Shown here piece by piece: positions 15,422-18,135 of a stretch of 18,135 nt of DNA. The position numbers were made by a program, and so were the translations under genes. Under the pieces are notes generated by a model that did no database searches, had not been told where the DNA came from, and worked only from the letters and a program-made list of their open reading frames with translations. Source of the DNA: Pseudomonadota bacterium (lineage in GTDB: Bacteria > Pseudomonadota > Gammaproteobacteria > Burkholderiales > Gallionellaceae); assembly GCA_021847165.1 (NCBI GenBank), contig JAJZUH010000022.1:1-18135 (forward strand). Direction: 5' to 3'. Positions within the stretch are counted from its first letter, which is position 1; each line of letters begins with the position of its first letter.

Positions 15422-15871
15422 TTACGATACCGAGACGTTGATCGATTTGGGTTTGGCCTTCGCGGATTTCGGCAGCGTCACGTTCAGCATGCCGTCCTTG
15501 AATTCCGCCTTGACGGCGGATTCGTCCGCATCGTCCGGTACCCGGAAGCTGCGCACGAAGTTGCCATACGAACACTCGACGCGATGGAACTTCTTGCCCT
15601 TCTCTTCCTTCTCCATCTTGCGCTCGCCCTGGATGGTAAGCATGCCGTCCTGGATAGTGACTTTGACATCCTCTTTTTTCACGCCGGGAATCTCGCCCTT
15701 GATCGTGTATGCGGCATCGGTTTCGCTGATGTCGACGGAAGGCATCCAGTCTGCCACCGCCAGCATCTCGCTATCCGTTTCCGGACGGGCGACGGAACGA
15801 CCGAACATGCGGTTCAAGCGGCTGGAAACGTCTTCCAGTTCCCTGAATGGATCCCATTTGATCAGATTCAT
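15422..15871 (-). CDS. Small heat shock protein Hsp20 (alpha-crystallin family)
   Basis: 149 residues. The N-terminal arm MNLIKWDPFRELEDVSSRLNRMF is typical of class A bacterial small heat shock proteins. The alpha-crystallin domain spans about 40-140, with WMPSVDISETDAAYTIKGEIPGVKKEDVKVTIQDGMLTIQGER and the A-x-x-x-G-x-L type element KAEFKDGMLNVTLPK. The C-terminal I-x-V motif is INV. It should form ATP-independent oligomers that hold unfolding proteins in the cytosol. ATG 15871 is preceded by AAAAGGAGAG at optimal spacing, and that site can pair with an upstream U-rich stretch (see the hairpin entry). It is followed by the zinc-ribbon, HPF and hydrolase genes and preceded by a micro-ORF, forming one minus-strand unit. 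Confidence 0.95.
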   Translation of the reverse strand: MNLIKWDPFRELEDVSSRLNRMFGRSVARPETDSEMLAVADWMPSVDISETDAAYTIKGEIPGVKKEDVKVTIQDGMLTIQGERKMEKEEKGKKFHRVECSYGNFVRSFRVPDDADESAVKAEFKDGMLNVTLPKSAKAKPKSINVSVS

Positions 15872-15879
15872 GACAGCTC

Positions 15880-15906
15880 TCCTTTTGCGGTGGTTGGAAA
15901 AAGAAT
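15880..15906 (-). promoter_or_regulatory. FourU-like hairpin over the hsp20 ribosome binding site (candidate RNA thermometer)
   Basis: On the transcript, UUCUUUU (15906-15900) can pair with AAAAGGA (15886-15880), giving seven base pairs (five A-U, one C-G, one G-U) around a 13-base loop. The 3' arm contains the Shine-Dalgarno AGGA of hsp20. This is the arrangement of FourU thermometers, in which a weak U-rich stem hides the ribosome binding site and opens with heat. Small heat shock genes are the classic hosts of such elements. The stem is weak and has not been folded computationally. Confidence 0.45.
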
Positions 15907-15967
15907 CGTTGCTCGAGGTCGCATCGGCCCGCTTCCATGGCAAGCAGGCCTTGCACGTCCGCGGGTT

Positions 15968-16039
15968 TCAGTCGATGGAGGAATAGTCTGGGTTGGATTC
16001 CGGGCTACTGGCGATAGTGCGTGTATTTTCAGGTTTCAT
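15968..16039 (-). CDS. Candidate 23-residue micro-ORF upstream of hsp20
   Basis: An ATG at 16039 opens a 23-codon frame ending in TGA 15970-15968. The peptide begins MKPENTRTIA and ends NPDYSSID; it is hydrophilic, slightly acidic, and has no signal or membrane segment. It is preceded by GAGGAGAAC (16051-16043), as strong a ribosome binding site as any in this window and at ideal spacing. It lies between the candidate promoter and hsp20, with 96 bp to the hsp20 start. It could be a real small protein or a leader peptide whose translation affects hsp20 expression. I do not recognise a family. Coding status is supported only by position and ribosome binding site. Confidence 0.5.
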   Translation of the reverse strand: MKPENTRTIASSPESNPDYSSID

Positions 16040-16087
16040 GACGTTCTCCTCAGGCTGCAAAGTACGTGCATCGAACAGAAAATCTTG

Positions 16088-16102
16088 CCCCTGCTGCAGG
16101 GG
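16088..16102 (-). promoter_or_regulatory. CCCCTG/CAGGGG hairpin at the start of the hsp20 leader
   Basis: CCCCTG (16088-16093) and CAGGGG (16097-16102) are perfect inverse complements with a 3-base loop. If the promoter at 16114-16141 is right, the transcript starts near 16107, so this stem would sit at the very 5' end of the mRNA. Such a stem could protect it from 5' decay. The following bases CAAGATTTT are not a proper T-run, so it is unlikely to be the terminator of the upstream kinase gene. Confidence 0.45.
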
Positions 16103-16113
16103 GGCGGAGCTAC

Positions 16114-16141
16114 AGTATGCGCCTAAGAGAATCGATGGCAA
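16114..16141 (-). promoter_or_regulatory. Candidate promoter of the hsp20 unit
   Basis: On the minus strand TTGCCA (16141-16136; five of six consensus bases) is followed after 16 bp by CATACT (16119-16114; four of six). It lies 75 bp upstream of the micro-ORF and directly downstream of a 7-bp dyad. The -35 neighbourhood CTTGCCA also resembles a heat-shock sigma site loosely, but the CCCCAT-type -10 is missing. Confidence 0.5.
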
Positions 16142-16144
16142 GTG

Positions 16145-16164
16145 CTGCAATTGAATCATTGCAG
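16145..16164 (-). promoter_or_regulatory. 7-bp dyad just upstream of the hsp20 promoter (operator candidate)
   Basis: CTGCAAT (16145-16151) and ATTGCAG (16158-16164) are perfect inverse complements separated by 6 bp. The dyad ends 3 bp upstream of the candidate -35 box, and its centre is about 47 bp before the predicted start site. Two tandem CAGTCAA(A/C) units (16162-16169 and 16170-16177) abut it. The arrangement suits a dimeric activator or repressor. It does not match the FNR consensus TTGAT-N4-ATCAA. Confidence 0.45.
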
Positions 16165-16176
16165 TCAAACAGTCAA

Positions 16177-17787
16177 CTACTTGGCTTGCCTCCCTGCGGA
16201 GCATCGTGCTGCGGCAGCAAGCAGACCGTCGAACCGTTCCCAGGCGCGCGCATTCGTCTCGCTGTCCGGCGCCTCCTCGGTGGTGAAATGCGCCGTGCAT
16301 GCCAGTTCGGACCGCGTCAGCGGCTGCTGTCCGGCTTGCAGCAAATGCAGCACCGCCACATCCGCCTCGGAGGCATCGTTGCGACGCTGCCGCACGCGCT
16401 CGCGCAATACCGTGTCGGATGCCTGCAGCGACGCGATGGCGAACGGCACCGACAGGTCCTGCGCCAGCAGGCGGAACGCCTCGCGCTCCTCCCGCCTGAG
16501 GAACGCCGCATCCACGATCACCGGCAGGCCCGCCAGCAAAATCCCGCGCGCCAGTTCATGCAGCCGCGCATAGGTGCGCTGCGTCGCCTCGGCGCTGTAA
16601 ATGTCTCCCCGGCTGCTCTCCAGGCTGGCCAGCCCGAACAGCCGCTTGCGCTCGACATCGGAACGAATGCGGATGGCGCCCAGTTGCTGCAACGCCAGCT
16701 GCGAGAACGTGGTCTTGCCCGAACCGGGCAGGCCGTGCGTGACGATCAGCGCCGGACGGTAGCGCCCCAGGCATCGCCGTGCCAGCGCCAGATAACTGCG
16801 GCACGCGGCCAGGGCGGCCACCCTGGCGGGTCTCGACACGCCGGACTGCGCGGCGCGAATGGCGCTGACCTTGGCGCGCACCGCCGCCCGGTAGGCGAGA
16901 TAGAAACGCAGCACGGCTACGCCGCCGTAGTCGCCGCCGGCCTCCAGATAGGCGTTCAGCAGGCGCCAGGCCAGCTCGTCGCGGTTGCGATGCAACAGAT
17001 CCATCACCGGGAAGGCGATCTCGTCCATCACGTCGATCCAGCGCAGGCCCGGATTGAATTCGATGCAGTCGAACGGCGTCGGTCGATCCCCGATCAGCAC
17101 GATGTTGCCGAGATGCAGATCGCCGTGGCATTCGCGCACAAACCCCTGTTGCGCGCGCGCCTCGAAGGTCGCGCGGCATTCGACAAATTCGGCCTCGGTG
17201 GCCGCTTCCAGCGCCGCGATCCCGTCCGGGTCCGCGTCGTCGCCAAGCAGCACGCGCAACTGCTCGAAGTTCTGCATCGCCGCAGCCCGGATCGAGGCGG
17301 GCGTGCCGAATCCCGCGCCGGCCGCTGCCGCCGGAATAGCGGCATGGAAGCGGGCGATGGCGGCAGCCAGGTCGTCGATGTGTCGCGGCGCGATCCTGCC
17401 GCGCTGCAGCGATTTGTCCATCAGGTCGGCGGAAGCAAAGCGGCGCATCCGCACGGCATACTCGATCGCCGGCTGCACGCCGAACTGCGGAATCTCCGCA
17501 CTGCCGCCGATCGCCACCGTATCGAGATAGAGATCGGGTGCGGTGCGCCGATTGAGCCTGATCTCCTCCTCGCAGCATGCCCTGCGCAACGGCAGCGTCG
17601 AATAATCGAGGAAGCCCAGCTCGACCGCCTTCTTGATCTTGTAGGCATAACTGCCGGCCAGCAGCACCCACGAGATATGCGTCTCGATCACCTCCACCGA
17701 CCGCGCGGCATGCGGATAGCGGCGCGGTTCGCGCAGGGCGGCGATGAGCCTTTGCTGGTTCGCGTACTGGCTCTGCAGGTCTCTCAT
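16177..17787 (-). CDS. Bifunctional aminoglycoside-phosphotransferase-like / P-loop kinase protein
   Basis: 536 residues with two domains. The N-terminal APH-like kinase region (about 30-310) contains the catalytic loop CHGDLHLGNIVL (D223) and a following FDCIEFNPGLRWIDVMDEIAF with the metal-binding acidic residue. The C-terminal P-loop domain (about 345-515) has Walker A GLPGSGKTT (352-360) and resembles gluconate-kinase/zeta-toxin-like ATPases (COG0645 type). This fusion is a known family, with Mycobacterium tuberculosis Rv2004c as a member I recall from the DosR regulon. Aminoglycoside resistance should not be inferred; the phosphorylated substrate is unknown. ATG 17787 lacks a clear ribosome binding site. 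It follows the ClpX-like gene by 43 bp and is probably co-transcribed with it; a new promoter lies beyond its stop for the hsp20 unit. Confidence 0.88.
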   Translation of the reverse strand: MRDLQSQYANQQRLIAALREPRRYPHAARSVEVIETHISWVLLAGSYAYKIKKAVELGFLDYSTLPLRRACCEEEIRLNRRTAPDLYLDTVAIGGSAEIPQFGVQPAIEYAVRMRRFASADLMDKSLQRGRIAPRHIDDLAAAIARFHAAIPAAAAGAGFGTPASIRAAAMQNFEQLRVLLGDDADPDGIAALEAATEAEFVECRATFEARAQQGFVRECHGDLHLGNIVLIGDRPTPFDCIEFNPGLRWIDVMDEIAFPVMDLLHRNRDELAWRLLNAYLEAGGDYGGVAVLRFYLAYRAAVRAKVSAIRAAQSGVSRPARVAALAACRSYLALARRCLGRYRPALIVTHGLPGSGKTTFSQLALQQLGAIRIRSDVERKRLFGLASLESSRGDIYSAEATQRTYARLHELARGILLAGLPVIVDAAFLRREEREAFRLLAQDLSVPFAIASLQASDTVLRERVRQRRNDASEADVAVLHLLQAGQQPLTRSELACTAHFTTEEAPDSETNARAWERFDGLLAAAARCSAGRQAK

Positions 17788-17830
17788 GGTTTGCGTATCG
17801 GCATGAACACGGGCGTCTTCCCGACGCGGC

Positions 17831-18135
17831 TTACGATGCGGCGATCAGCCTGGGTTCCTCGAACAGCGACCTGATCAGCACCTTGCCGATCTCCGGGCGG
17901 TCGGGAATCTGGTACAGCACCGGCGTCAGCATCTCCTCGAAGATGCCGCGCAGGCTGCGCGCACCGACCTTGTACTCGTACGCCATCTCGGCGACCTGGC
18001 GAAAGACATCCGGCTCGATCACCAGCTCGACTCCCTCGTCCCTGAAGATTTCGCAGAACTGGTTGTAGATCGAGTTGCGCGGCTCGACCATGATCCTCGT
18101 CAGCAGCTCCTTCGACAGGTTCTGCAGCCTGGCGA
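17831..18135 (-). CDS. ClpX-like AAA+ unfoldase, C-terminal end (partial)
   Basis: The frame is open from the right edge to TAA at 17833-17831, giving 100 complete codons. ARLQNLSKELLTRIMVEPRN matches the ClpX region before its C-terminal small AAA+ domain. IYNQFCEIFRDEGVELVIEPDVFRQVAEMAYEYKVGARSLRGIFEEML contains the sensor-2 GARSLR arginine. The tail after YQIPDRPEIGKVLI is short and ends LFEEPRLIAAS, without the usual long acidic ClpX tail. The N-terminal zinc-binding domain, Walker motifs and pore loops are outside the window. The next gene downstream is the kinase fusion rather than lon, so this may be a second, stress-associated ClpX-like protein rather than the housekeeping copy; that cannot be settled here. 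Confidence 0.82.
   Translation of the reverse strand, partial: ARLQNLSKELLTRIMVEPRNSIYNQFCEIFRDEGVELVIEPDVFRQVAEMAYEYKVGARSLRGIFEEMLTPVLYQIPDRPEIGKVLIRSLFEEPRLIAAS

Noticed and set aside
16177..17787. Aminoglycoside resistance gene
   Set aside because: The APH-like motif is shared by many small-molecule kinases, and the fusion to a P-loop domain belongs to a family not known to me for antibiotic resistance.
16066..17874. A 602-codon plus-strand frame opposite the kinase fusion
   Set aside because: It has no recognisable motif, while the minus strand carries intact HGDLHLGN and GLPGSGKTT motifs.
1..18135. Mobile element, CRISPR array, tRNA or phage genes
   Set aside because: No transposase, integrase, regularly spaced repeats, cloverleaf-like segment or phage structural gene was seen, and codon usage looks uniform.

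Overview
The window is a gene-dense stretch (about 60 % GC by eye) of a Gram-negative proteobacterial chromosome. Lipoprotein lipoboxes, an LplT-type lysophospholipid transporter, an HlyC/CorC protein and a BCAM0308-type zinc-ribbon protein point to a betaproteobacterium. An environmental Gallionellaceae/Nitrosomonadales-like lineage is my best guess, but this is inference. No tRNA, rRNA, insertion sequence, phage gene or CRISPR array was found, and no gene-free stretch exceeds about 220 bases.

Left part (1-8755), mostly housekeeping and envelope genes. The tail of an EAL-domain protein meets alanine racemase (alr, minus) at overlapping stop codons. Divergent from alr is a plus-strand series: lplT, an HlyC/CorC (CNNM) membrane protein, a lipoprotein alpha/beta hydrolase, a 63-residue lipoprotein and an 82-residue two-helix membrane protein. 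These look like one envelope-related transcription unit. A 7TMR-DISM/GGDEF diguanylate cyclase and an alanine dehydrogenase (ald) follow, each probably separately controlled.

Right part (8767-18135), a stress/dormancy block. A minus-strand unit encodes a universal stress protein, a 95-residue acidic unknown protein and a cytosolic alpha/beta hydrolase. Divergent from it are a Lon-like AAA_32 protease and a phosphoribosyltransferase. Convergent with these is a minus-strand unit read in the order micro-ORF, hsp20, BCAM0308-family zinc-ribbon protein, hibernation promoting factor, dienelactone-hydrolase-like protein. Upstream on the same strand are an APH-like/P-loop kinase fusion and the C-terminus of a ClpX-like AAA+ unfoldase. 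Together these cover protein folding and proteolysis (Hsp20, Lon-like, ClpX-like), ribosome hibernation (HPF) and stress sensing (UspA). The set resembles the hypoxia/dormancy regulons of other bacteria: mycobacterial DosR and the Burkholderia low-oxygen-activated locus.

The most interesting non-coding structure lies around hsp20. I see a FourU-like hairpin that would hide its ribosome binding site (candidate RNA thermometer), a 23-codon micro-ORF with an excellent Shine-Dalgarno, a promoter with a 7-bp dyad just upstream of its -35 box, and two hairpins sharing the CCCCTGC/GCAGGGG stem on either side of the gene.
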